From NCBI RefSeq assembly GCF_029848115.1, contig NZ_JARVXG010000042.1:60001-76566 (forward strand): 16,566 bases of DNA, written 5' to 3'. Below the pieces are notes generated by a model, which saw only the letters and a program-made list of their open reading frames with translations, searched no databases and was not told where the DNA came from. Below, piece by piece: positions 1 through 13,224 of the stretch (the first letter of the stretch is position 1; each line of letters begins with the position of its first letter). Source of the stretch: Methanobacterium formicicum. Its GTDB lineage: Archaea > Methanobacteriota > Methanobacteria > Methanobacteriales > Methanobacteriaceae. The translations under genes were made by a program, and so were the position numbers.

Positions 1-32
1 AAAGATATTTAGACGGATAAAAAGGTGGGAAA

Positions 33-1224
<1,192 letters not shown>

Positions 1225-1226
<2 letters not shown>

Positions 1227-1242
1227 ATTGTAATTACAATTT
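1225..1242. repeat. Perfect 18-bp palindrome over the argJ stop codon
   Basis: AAATTGTAATTACAATTT equals its own reverse complement. It begins inside the argJ TAA and fills much of the 46-bp gap before the reductase. A perfect 10-bp palindrome (AGAGTACTCT, 1211-1220) lies just before it in the last argJ codons. It could be an operator for the downstream gene or a weak hairpin. There is no following T tract, so a terminator is unlikely. AT-rich DNA makes chance palindromes more common. Confidence 0.5.
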
Positions 1243-1272
1243 GATTATATTCAAAACTACAGGTAAGATAAA

Positions 1273-2112
<840 letters not shown>

Positions 2113-2255
2113 AAAAAGCAATAATTACTCGGTTAAAAACTAATAACCATTTTTTTCTATTTATTTTATATTATTCTATCAATATTGGCCAAAAAACTGT
2201 TTTTAAAGATATATTATCTAAAAAATTAATTTTAAATAATAAAAAAATAGTAAAC

Positions 2256-2276
2256 GGGAATTGATTAGTAATTCCC
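2256..2276. terminator. Bidirectional hairpin between convergent genes
   Basis: The perfect 7-bp stem GGGAATT (2256-2262) / AATTCCC (2270-2276) has a 7-nt loop and lies midway between the ends of the reductase (+) and dapL (-). On the minus strand it is followed by a T-rich run, the complement of 2241-2255, fitting termination of dapL. On the plus strand it is followed by TTAGTTTT. The rest of 2113-2324 is plain AT-rich spacer. Confidence 0.55.
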
Positions 2277-2324
2277 TTAGTTTTATGAATTTTCTTAAGT
2301 GCAGCGATTATTCTTTAATTGAAC

Positions 2325-3560
<1,236 letters not shown>

Positions 3561-3800
3561 CTAAGATTACTCCTATGATTTTTCATTAATAAATTCTTGT
3601 TAATGGGGTATTGCATAAAGAAATTTTTATTAAGAAATTAAATCTATTTCCAATCTTTTCCACCCATTATTCTTATTATAACCTATTTTCTCGTTATCTC
3701 TATTTATCCTTTTTTACAGTCCGTATATTATCATCAATATGATATAGGGGAAGAGTAAAATTTATTTTTTAGTATTACTTAATATAATTAAAGTAAGATA

Positions 3801-4049
3801 ATGTCGGGTAGTGAAAGATTTGGGAAAAAATCTATAAGTAGACTAAGCCAAAATGACCTTGTGGATAATTATCTTAAGGGTTTCATTGGAAATTATTTAA
3901 AAAAGCCAATAGGTTGCATTCAATATATTTATACGAGTAAATTAAATATGTTAAATGCTCAGGGAACCGCTAGTACTATATCTTCCGGAGGGGTTCACTT
4001 TCTGGATAAAGTTTATATGGACAAAATGGGGAAGTTTAACCCATTTTAA
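3801..4049 (+). CDS. Doubtful 82-residue hypothetical protein
   Basis: An ATG-started frame lies alone in the dapL/Mur ligase gap. I do not recognise the product and can find no domain, signal peptide or membrane segment. It has no ribosome site before the ATG (AAAGTAAGATA). The TATA-like stretch at 3779-3790 would place a transcript start near or after the ATG, which argues against translation from it unless the mRNA is leaderless. The 3' end overlaps the hairpin at 4023-4047. It may instead be a non-coding transcript, a decayed gene, or chance. Confidence 0.22.
   Translation: MSGSERFGKKSISRLSQNDLVDNYLKGFIGNYLKKPIGCIQYIYTSKLNMLNAQGTASTISSGGVHFLDKVYMDKMGKFNPF
4023..4047 (+). terminator. 8-bp hairpin upstream of the Mur ligase
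   Basis: AAAATGGG (4023-4030) pairs perfectly with CCCATTTT (4040-4047) across a 9-nt loop. No T tract follows on the plus strand (next bases AAAACTAGG). It could end the short upstream transcript or be a regulatory structure before the Mur ligase promoter. It is followed by a short direct repeat AGGATTAGGATTA. Confidence 0.35.
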
Positions 4050-4087
4050 AACTAGGATTAGGATTAAATTTTGACATTTCCTATTCA

Positions 4088-4098
4088 AAATATATTTT
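4088..4098 (+). promoter_or_regulatory. Candidate TATA box of the Mur ligase
   Basis: AAATATATTTT sits about 34 bp before the ATG. At the usual archaeal spacing it would start a transcript near 4118-4122, right at the GAGGAG ribosome site, giving a very short leader. The position is tight, so this is tentative. Confidence 0.35.
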
Positions 4099-4131
4099 AG
4101 GGAATATTTATTAAATTGAGGAGAATTTGAC

Positions 4132-5532
<1,401 letters not shown>

Positions 5533-5918
5533 AAACAGTTTTACAATAATCTGGAATAGAATTATCCGGAAAATAGCTGAAATATAATCTATTTTTTCTT
5601 CTTTTTCTCTATCAAAATCTTTCAGGAGTATCGAACAAAGAAGAATCAAAGTATTCATAATCTTCACCGGGAGAAAGGCTTTTTTGCCCCCTAATCTGCA
5701 CCTATCATAACAATGTTGTTAAAGGATGTTGATGCACCGGGGTCAATATTTCTGCGGGTAATCATAACAAAGGTTACAAAAATATGTCATAGCCACATGT
5801 ATTTTAGATGGAAAAATGTAATTAAGTTAAAAATCAGTTAGCAAGGGTAACTAAACTGAGATTTAAATAGTATCATGATTAATGTCGGAACTTTAATTTA
5901 GGTTAAGGTGTTTAAAAA
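5533..5918. other. Intergenic region with T-rich end and candidate promoter
   Basis: The first part holds a pyrimidine-rich run (5592-5607) that would suit U-tract termination of the Mur ligase mRNA. Near the right end a small inverted repeat AGTTA (5836-5840) / TAACT (5848-5852) lies just before a TATA-like ATTTAAATAG (5861-5870). That would place the start of the next transcript near 5893. I see no RNA gene and no small open frame with a ribosome site in between. Confidence 0.45.
5861..5870 (+). promoter_or_regulatory. Candidate TATA box of the 807-residue membrane protein
   Basis: ATTTAAATAG lies about 50 bp before the ATG and about 27 bp before a predicted start near 5893. No clear BRE precedes it (AAACTGAG). 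It is a fair but not strong match to the archaeal TATA consensus. Confidence 0.35.
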
Positions 5919-8342
5919 ATGGGATATCTGGTATGCCAGGAATGTGGTGGCTATTATAAATTGCAGGAAGGTGAATCAAAGGATGATTTCGTCTCTTGTG
6001 AATGTTACGGTGCTTTAGTGTACGTAGAGTCCATTGAAGATTATTTCAATCCTGATGAACAATCTCCCGGCGAAGTTAGGGATAAATCATCAGATAATGT
6101 TCTTAAAACTTTGAAGAATGAATCGACTACCTCTGTTACTGAAAATTTGGAGGATAACTCATCTGATTCTAATCCTGAGGAACCGGAGGATATATCTTCT
6201 GCTCCTATTCTTGAGAAACCAGGGGATAAATCACTTGCACCTATTCCCGAAAACATGGAAAAAAAGGACCCGGATATTAAGTTATCTGCACTTCCGGAAG
6301 AAATGGCAGTCACATCTTCTAAAATCACCTCTAATTCTGATGAGAGCTCTGATTATAAAGAATCAGGGAGGGGTGCCAGTGAAAAATTGAATAATGAATC
6401 TTCGCAGATCCCAGAAACTGAAACACCGATAAACCCGGGCCCAAGTAAACCCCCTAGTTTTCCTTTATTCCGGCAGCCAGAGGGAAACCACACCATTAAA
6501 AACAGAAATTACTATCATAAAATAAATTCCCGGGACAAGAAACCCGATGTAAAAACCTTAAAACTTATAAAAGACATTAACGGGTTAATAGCTGCCCTTA
6601 ATTACCATGATTCCTCAGTTAAACTGGAAGCAGTGAAGGCACTGGGGAGTCTAGCTGATGAAAGAGCTATTGAACCCCTAAAAAAAGTTAAAGAAAAGGA
6701 GAAAGGCATCCTTAGAACCTTTGCCGGTAATGCTATTTTTCAAATTGAATCCAAAAATAAAGGATTGAAATCCCGGAACAGGGCTGATTATCGTAAAAAA
6801 TACTATGAAGAATCTCTGTCCCCCATGGGAAAAAGTGAACCCACAAATCATAATCTAAGTGAAAACCGGGGCGATTTATCCCAAATCTCCGCGTTTAAAA
6901 ATTCAGTTCCTGCTGATTCTTCGCTTAAAGATACCGTAGCCACTAAAGTACCAGAAACATCTAAAGCACATGAAGAACCTAAAAATACCCAAGTATCAGA
7001 AGGAATTGGACCTGTAGACAGCCAATTGCAGAATAAATCTAAAACACCAACCCCTATTGATTCGAAGGTCCCTACCCACCAGGAACTACATGATGAATTG
7101 CAAGTTCCGGCTAAACCGGAAGTACCTATTGAATTTAAGGGTGCTGCTAATAAAGATATAAGTTCGAAATGGCCTTCTACCGAACTTGATGTTCATATTG
7201 GACAGAATGTATCGGTAAAACCAGATAAAACTTCAAAATTAGATTTAACCCGTAGCCCAGAAGCTGTAAATGAAACTATAACATCAAGTACTGATCATAA
7301 ATCAGTGCGAAACATGATCCTGGGAAAATTCAGGGGATCTGGCAAGTCTCAATCTCATGAACAGGTGTTATCTGAAAAATCGGACATACTACCTAAATCC
7401 ACGTATAATAATCAGGAATCTTCGGAGAAAATTGTATATGAGAAAATAGATGATTTGAAGGATTTAAAGAAAGTTAAATCTGATAAAACTTCTCCTAAAA
7501 TTGCTGATACTGATAAGAAATTCCTTGAAACTATTGATAGTAATATTGATAGGGATATGAAATCTGGAAAAATTAATGAAACCAATAAAGAAACCAGTAA
7601 AAAAATTCCAGATGACCACTTCATTCCAGAAGACAGCTATGGGATTCAAGACGATCTTCTTACCAATGAATCCTTATCCACTAGTGAATCCATATCCCCG
7701 ATAAAATCATCAACTAATCATGATAGCTTAGAGGTAAATGGGCCCCTAGAAGTAGAAACACCTTTGAGGGTGGAGAATCCTGTTGAAGAGGAAAAACTTG
7801 TGGAGGTTGAGGAGCCCTCCGAGTTGGAGGAGTCCTTAAAGTTGGAGAAACCTTTGAAGGTAGAGAATCCATTTGAGGTGGAAGAACTTGTGGAGGTTGA
7901 AGAGCCCTCCGAGTTGGAGAAGCCTTTAGTGGTGAATGAGTCTTCAGATGTTGAGGAGTCTTTAGTGGCGAATGAATCTTTAGAGGTTAATAAGCCTTTA
8001 GAGTTAGAGGAATCTTCAGAAATAGAGGAACCTTCTGAAATGGATAAATCTCCGAAAAACACGGTTTCCCCCGAGGATACAAAATTGGAAAGTGGGGTTA
8101 CCTCTCCAGAAATTACCAAAACAATAATAAATAACAAACCTGCTTCAATAGAAGTAAATATAACTGGTTCGGATGTTAAATTGAATCCCACGCCTGCAGG
8201 GGGATCAGTCAAAGGGGACGTCATCATCAACCCTGATTCTCAGGAATTTTTAGGTCTAAAACGGACAGATTTACAATTGTTAGGATTTATAGCCCTTTTT
8301 GCCCTGTCTTTAGTGGTTGGTATTTTACTCACCATGAGCTAG
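5919..8342 (+). CDS. Zinc-ribbon / HEAT / acidic-repeat tail-anchored protein
   Basis: Function unknown. The 807 residues start with a zinc-ribbon-like motif, C6-x2-C9[11 protein letters not shown]...-C27-x-C29, a form seen at the N-terminus of several Methanobacteriales proteins. A low-complexity Ser/Pro/Glu region follows. A short HEAT-type helical pair lies at about 211-277 ([32 protein letters not shown]), then a second long disordered region rich in Lys, Ser, Pro and Glu. Near the end is a highly acidic repeat section (about 605-715). A single hydrophobic helix (about 785-805) ends two residues from the C-terminus, so the bulk should face the cytoplasm on a tail anchor. There is no signal peptide. 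AAGGTG (5905-5910) sets the ATG. HEAT pairs usually bind proteins; a scaffold role is only an inference. It seems to be transcribed alone. Confidence 0.8.
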   Translation: MGYLVCQECGGYYKLQEGESKDDFVSCECYGALVYVESIEDYFNPDEQSPGEVRDKSSDNVLKTLKNESTTSVTENLEDNSSDSNPEEPEDISSAPILEKPGDKSLAPIPENMEKKDPDIKLSALPEEMAVTSSKITSNSDESSDYKESGRGASEKLNNESSQIPETETPINPGPSKPPSFPLFRQPEGNHTIKNRNYYHKINSRDKKPDVKTLKLIKDINGLIAALNYHDSSVKLEAVKALGSLADERAIEPLKKVKEKEKGILRTFAGNAIFQIESKNKGLKSRNRADYRKKYYEESLSPMGKSEPTNHNLSENRGDLSQISAFKNSVPADSSLKDTVATKVPETSKAHEEPKNTQVSEGIGPVDSQLQNKSKTPTPIDSKVPTHQELHDELQVPAKPEVPIEFKGAANKDISSKWPSTELDVHIGQNVSVKPDKTSKLDLTRSPEAVNETITSSTDHKSVRNMILGKFRGSGKSQSHEQVLSEKSDILPKSTYNNQESSEKIVYEKIDDLKDLKKVKSDKTSPKIADTDKKFLETIDSNIDRDMKSGKINETNKETSKKIPDDHFIPEDSYGIQDDLLTNESLSTSESISPIKSSTNHDSLEVNGPLEVETPLRVENPVEEEKLVEVEEPSELEESLKLEKPLKVENPFEVEELVEVEEPSELEKPLVVNESSDVEESLVANESLEVNKPLELEESSEIEEPSEMDKSPKNTVSPEDTKLESGVTSPEITKTIINNKPASIEVNITGSDVKLNPTPAGGSVKGDVIINPDSQEFLGLKRTDLQLLGFIALFALSLVVGILLTMS
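7761..7940 (+). repeat. 90-bp imperfect tandem duplication inside the acidic stalk
   Basis: Copy 1 (7761-7850) and copy 2 (7851-7940) align at exactly 90 bp. For example, TGGAGAATCC at 7771 matches TAGAGAATCC at 7861, and the run ACTTGTGGAGGTTGA is shared. The last 20 bp of each copy have drifted. Each encodes 30 residues beginning PL(R/K)VENP and containing [10 protein letters not shown]. Further degenerate S/P-L-E-V units continue to about 8040. The pattern indicates in-frame duplication, so stalk length may vary between strains. Confidence 0.85.
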
Positions 8343-8547
8343 ACTTTTAATCCTAAGTTTTAATCTTATGCTTTAATCCTAAATTTAAATTACCTACTAT
8401 TTGGATTAATAAAACGAGTTTGGTTTAATCCTTATATAAGCCTTAAACTTCATTTTAACTTAAAAGAGTTTCTTATTTTTATACAATACTCTATAATAAT
8501 TCTATTTCTACAATACTCTATAATAATCTAATATCCATACTGGATTT
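8343..8547. repeat. Convergent spacer with 19-bp direct repeat and orphan TATA palindrome
   Basis: TACAATACTCTATAATAAT occurs at 8482-8500 and again at 8509-8527, a 27-bp period ending 20 bp before the stop of the minus-strand RNase J-like gene. A perfect palindrome CTTATATAAG (8431-8440) matches a TATA box in both directions, yet no gene starts nearby. Smaller TTTAATCCTAA repeats (about 8345 and 8372) add to the low complexity. No proper hairpin-plus-T terminator is visible. Confidence 0.6.
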
Positions 8548-10065
<1,518 letters not shown>

Positions 10066-10150
10066 CTACATTAGCTATCAGTCACATTTCCAAATTAAAT
10101 TCGGTTACCATTAAGATATGACTTTGGATAAATTTAGTTCTGTTTTAACG

Positions 10151-10158
10151 TTTATATA
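10151..10158. promoter_or_regulatory. TATA box TTTATATA in the divergent region
   Basis: Read on the plus strand it would start RNA near 10180-10185, leaving a leader of about 240 nt before the His-rich gene. Read on the minus strand (TATATAAA) it would start RNA near 10126, about 60 nt before the RNase J-like start. The minus-strand use gives the more ordinary leader, but I cannot exclude either. Confidence 0.5.
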
Positions 10159-10293
10159 GATAAATTTCCCGTTAAAGAGGTAGTAAGAGGGCTAGCTGGC
10201 AATTCATGGGAAATTAGGAGGGATTATATTATTATTCCATTTTTTCTGTTTATTCATTTGGGATGGGGGGTTAATAGAATTATCCCTAAATCC

Positions 10294-10316
10294 GGTGGTA
10301 AACTTAGGTTACCACC
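10294..10316 (+). promoter_or_regulatory. 8-bp hairpin upstream of the His-rich gene
   Basis: GGTGGTAA (10294-10301) pairs perfectly with TTACCACC (10309-10316) around the loop ACTTAGG, and the loop word recurs at 10319-10325. There is no T tract. As DNA it could be an operator; as RNA, a leader structure. The neighbour's metal-ligand-rich protein makes metal-responsive control an attractive but untested idea. Confidence 0.4.
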
Positions 10317-10422
10317 ACACTTAGGCTATCAAACTTACACTCCATAAGACTTCTTGTGGTAAGAAAATCATGGAAAATAATTTCAACCTTAAAATTCATA
10401 GTATGCATGGAGGTGTTATAAG

Positions 10423-10638
10423 ATGTGTGAAGATGAAGATTGTGGCTGCCATAAAAAACATCACCAGGGACATCACGGACAGTATCACCACCATCATGGG
10501 CACCGTGGATACGCCACCATAGCTAAAAGGACGGGAGAGACTGTGAACATCCCAGAAATACTATTTGAGGTAGCAAACATAAAAGAAGGGGATTTTTTTA
10601 AGATTTACGTTCGTAAACTTAAAAAACATGAACATTAA
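10423..10638 (+). CDS. Small His-rich protein with AbrB-like C-terminal half
   Basis: Seventy-one residues in two parts. Residues 1-29 carry C2, C7, C9 and ten histidines between H10 and H27 (including HHHH at 22-25), an obvious metal-binding head for nickel, zinc, copper or cobalt. Residues 30-68 read GYATIAKRTGETVNIPEILFE...IKEGDFFKIYVRKL. This resembles the swapped-hairpin AbrB/MazE fold, where a V-x-IP-x-x-(L/I) strand is followed by a GD turn. A second metal-ligand pair, H69 and H71, ends the protein. The start is well supported by GGAGGTG (10409-10415) at 7 nt. If the AbrB likeness holds, it could be a metal-sensing regulator; otherwise a metal store or chaperone. The protein is a single-gene unit followed by CCCCC plus T6 (10664-10669). 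I do not know a characterised homologue. Confidence 0.72.
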   Translation: MCEDEDCGCHKKHHQGHHGQYHHHHGHRGYATIAKRTGETVNIPEILFEVANIKEGDFFKIYVRKLKKHEH

Positions 10639-10663
10639 CCATACATCAAAAAAATATTCCCCC

Positions 10664-10669
10664 TTTTTT
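10664..10669 (+). terminator. T6 tract after the His-rich gene
   Basis: TTTTTT preceded by a C5 run lies 26 bp after the stop codon. Oligo-T tracts without a stem are sufficient for archaeal termination. No stable hairpin precedes it. Confidence 0.4.
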
Positions 10670-11021
10670 CATTCACTATTCTGAAACTATTTTTTTCCTG
10701 TAAATTAAAATTCCTGTAATTATTTCAAATTAGAAGTAATTTACGCTGTTTTTCTACCTTTTTCACGTTATTTAAAGAAAAATCATTTTGGGATTATAAA
10801 GTAACCCTAATTTTAAACCACAATTCTCACCCAGTGAATATGATAGTAATGTTTTAATTATGGGGGGATATTAACTACCTATGAATAAGTAAAATCAGCG
10901 GCGTTTAGTATGCTCATCCCCTAATGAAATTGATTACTTTAACCCTAAAACTACGGCTAATAATAAGTATTAACTTTAATAATAGTATTTCTAAGGATAA
11001 GGAAGGGAATGGAGACTTATC
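10670..11021. other. AT-rich upstream region of the OB/HD gene
   Basis: I see no gene in these 352 bp. A G6 run (10862-10867) and a CATCCCC element (10915-10921) could pair loosely over about 50 nt. The TATA candidate CTTTAATAATAG (10974-10985) is weak. No C/D box, tRNA or riboswitch pattern is recognisable. Confidence 0.35.
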
Positions 11022-11927
<906 letters not shown>

Positions 11928-11999
11928 TCCGAAATAGGGAAGATTAGAGGATAATCATTAAAAATTCCTTTATCTTCTCCAATTGCAAATCTAAATTGA

Positions 12000-12009
12000 C
12001 TATATATAA
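12000..12009 (+). promoter_or_regulatory. TATA box CTATATATAA before the 54-residue membrane protein
   Basis: A strong TATA match, about 110 bp before the gene, predicting a start near 12031 and a leader of roughly 85-90 nt. A perfect tandem repeat begins inside its 3' edge (12007). Confidence 0.5.
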
Positions 12010-12038
12010 TCAATAGGATGACTAATCAATAGGATGAC
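12007..12038 (+). repeat. Two perfect abutting copies of a 16-bp repeat
   Basis: TAATCAATAGGATGAC occurs at 12007-12022 and again immediately at 12023-12038 with no spacer. It spans from the TATA box to the predicted transcription start, exactly where a repressor would block initiation. A simple slippage duplication is the alternative. Confidence 0.75.
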
Positions 12039-12118
12039 CAGGACTTTAATGTGGAGACTTAAAAAGAATAAAAGGACTAGTGGCCACGATTTTTTAGTTT
12101 ATATGAGAAAGGGGGTTT

Positions 12119-12283
12119 ATGATGGTAATGGATGACATTGACCGGGAACTGGAAAACTATCAGAAAGCAATGGACAATGAAAAAAGAAAAACAGCACGGA
12201 TAAACTGGTTGCTATTCTTGGTTTTGGTAGTGGTGATAATTATCTTTGTATATTCCTTGTGGAGATATCAAGCCCTTAACTAA
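12119..12283 (+). CDS. 54-residue single-span membrane protein
   Basis: A short gene. The product begins [20 protein letters not shown], an acidic amphipathic segment, then EKRKTAR as a basic stop, then one strongly hydrophobic helix at about 30-48 ([19 protein letters not shown]), ending RYQALN. By the positive-inside rule the N-terminus should be cytoplasmic with a very short exposed tail. AAAGGGGGT sits just before the ATG and is a fair ribosome site. Two adjacent ATGs (12119 and 12122) and a third at codon 4 leave the exact start open. A TATA box (12000-12009) and a downstream hairpin (12310-12344) frame it as its own transcription unit. Function unknown; such peptides often bind a larger membrane partner. 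Confidence 0.7.
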   Translation: MMVMDDIDRELENYQKAMDNEKRKTARINWLLFLVLVVVIIIFVYSLWRYQALN

Positions 12284-12284
12284 C

Positions 12285-12298
12285 CGGGATAATTCCCG
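12285..12298 (+). terminator. Short GC hairpin after the 54-residue gene
   Basis: CGGGA (12285-12289) pairs with TCCCG (12294-12298) over a TAAT loop, starting two bases after the stop codon. No T tract follows directly. It probably adds to the larger hairpin further on. Confidence 0.35.
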
Positions 12299-12309
12299 CG
12301 AATAATTCC

Positions 12310-12344
12310 TTAAACCTTATTCGAATGCACAAAATAAGGTTTAA
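12310..12344. terminator. Perfect 12-bp inverted repeat
   Basis: TTAAACCTTATT (12310-12321) pairs without mismatch with AATAAGGTTTAA (12333-12344) around an 11-nt loop. It lies between the + and - small genes. It could be a transcript-end hairpin of the 54-residue gene or a dimeric protein-binding site. It is far longer than expected by chance in this spacer. Confidence 0.6.
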
Positions 12345-12437
12345 TATTGAAAGATAATGAAATTTCAGAAATAAATGTAATCTAAATTGATAACTCTCGT
12401 TATAGAATATAAAATTAGATATTATAATCACTAGAGA

Positions 12438-12474
12438 TGTTTACATGCGCAATCTAATGATTTTGCATTGAACA
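12438..12474 (-). terminator. Imperfect long hairpin downstream of the 35-residue gene
   Basis: The arms TGTTTACATGCGCAATC (12438-12454) and GATTTTGCATTGAACA (12459-12474) pair with a few mismatches around TAAT. The structure begins 6 bp past the minus-strand stop at 12480. No strong T tract follows on the minus strand, so termination is inferred from position. Confidence 0.4.
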
Positions 12475-12479
12475 CTCCT

Positions 12480-12587
12480 TCATTTACATTTTAATTTTAA
12501 TTCGTTAAGTCCCTCTTCAATTAAACCATCGAAGAACTCTTCGAACCTGTCATCCAGGTGATCACAGGCCACTCTTTTATCAACCAT
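12480..12587 (-). CDS. 35-residue acidic peptide
   Basis: The peptide MVDKRVACDHLDDRFEEFFD, then a short helix GLIEEGLNELKLKCK, is acidic and mostly helical with C8, H10 and C34. The same frame stays open upstream to a TTG at 12686, but that would add a hydrophobic stretch with no ribosome site. The ATG at 12587 has GGTGGTGGAG directly before it (complement of 12589-12598). A TATA box CTTTATAATA (complement of 12627-12636) predicts a start near 12603, giving a leader of about 16 nt that excludes the longer form. A 6-bp inverted repeat AACTCT/AGAGTT (12600-12615) lies at the predicted start. Function unknown; possibly a small protein partner or regulator. I would expect conservation in close relatives if real. 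Confidence 0.5.
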   Translation of the reverse strand: MVDKRVACDHLDDRFEEFFDGLIEEGLNELKLKCK

Positions 12588-12626
12588 TCTCCACCACCAA
12601 ACTCTAAAAAGAGTTAGGATTACCTG

Positions 12627-12636
12627 TATTATAAAG
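12627..12636 (-). promoter_or_regulatory. TATA box of the 35-residue gene
   Basis: CTTTATAATA on the minus strand, about 40 bp before the ATG, predicts a start close to 12603. That fits a short archaeal leader and chooses the 12587 start. Confidence 0.45.
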
Positions 12637-12831
12637 TTTATGATAATAATTGAATAACAGGATAAAAAAATTAACAGCCTGATCAATTATTTAGTTAGAA
12701 ATAAAATTGATAATCGAATTTAAAAGTTATTTTAATGAGGTCTATTCTGTTTATAATAATAAAGTCAGTTTAAAATAAGAGAATGGTGAAAAGTGAATAG
12801 ATAATTAATAGGGTGATCGAATTTAAAGTTG

Positions 12832-13048
<217 letters not shown>

Positions 13049-13090
13049 TATATGTTCCTCCTTTACTCCCATTTATTATTTGTTACCTAT

Positions 13091-13100
13091 AGTATATTTT
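13091..13100 (-). promoter_or_regulatory. Proximal TATA-like box of the zinc-ribbon gene
   Basis: AAAATATACT on the minus strand lies about 43 bp before the ATG, predicting a leader of about 20 nt. Confidence 0.4.
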
Positions 13101-13121
13101 TTTATGGATAGGGCGATTTTA

Positions 13122-13136
13122 CACTGCTTCACAGTG
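13122..13136. repeat. Small hairpin in the zinc-ribbon upstream region
   Basis: CACTG (13122-13126) pairs with CAGTG (13132-13136) over CTTCA. It would lie in the leader if transcription began at the distal TATA. The stem is short and may be chance. Confidence 0.25.
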
Positions 13137-13174
13137 CACGATCAATTAAATCCCTACACCTATCACCATGATTG

Positions 13175-13224
13175 GTTCGGATATACTCGAACGTATGGTA
13201 TTATACGAACAATACTATATAAAC
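13175..13224 (-). promoter_or_regulatory. Three CGAAC operator words next to a TATA box
   Basis: CGAAC occurs at 13188-13192 and 13206-13210, and inverted as GTTCG at 13175-13179. Each copy is part of a longer word close to (A/T)TAnnCGAAC: ATATCCGAAC (inverted), ATACTCGAAC and TTATACGAAC. CTATATAAAC (13215-13224) reads on the minus strand as GTTTATATAG, a very good TATA box with an expected start near 13192, inside the cluster. That geometry suits a repressor controlling the zinc-ribbon gene through a leader of about 145 nt. On the plus strand the TATA would start RNA near 13243, where no gene follows. Confidence 0.5.

Larger units (their letters stand above)
3561..4131. other. Divergent intergenic region between dapL and the Mur ligase
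   Basis: These 571 bp hold the upstream regions of two genes read away from each other. A TATA-like stretch TTAATATAATTA (3779-3790, +) precedes a doubtful small open frame, described separately. A second TATA-like stretch AAATATATTTT (4088-4098, +) lies about 34 bp before the Mur ligase start. I could not pick a convincing TATA box for dapL. No RNA gene is recognisable. Confidence 0.5.
10066..10422. other. Divergent region with shared TATA box and hairpin leader
   Basis: These 357 bp separate the RNase J-like gene (-) and the His-rich gene (+). TTTATATAGA (10151-10160) contains a near-symmetric TATA that could serve either gene. A perfect hairpin and repeated ACTTAGG words (10302-10308, 10319-10325) lie 100 bp before the His-rich start. 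A run AGGAGGG (10217-10223) has no usable start codon after it. No RNA family is recognised. Confidence 0.5.

Noticed and set aside
5700..5870. Possible C/D box RNA or tRNA in the intergenic region
   Set aside because: No pair of C and D boxes and no cloverleaf arms could be traced.
7718..8230. Minus-strand 170-codon Ser-rich frame
   Set aside because: It mirrors the acidic Glu/Pro repeat codons of the 807-residue gene; low complexity keeps the other strand open.
12588..12686. N-terminal extension giving a 68-residue membrane form of the 35-residue peptide
   Set aside because: It would start at a TTG with no ribosome site and upstream of the predicted transcription start.
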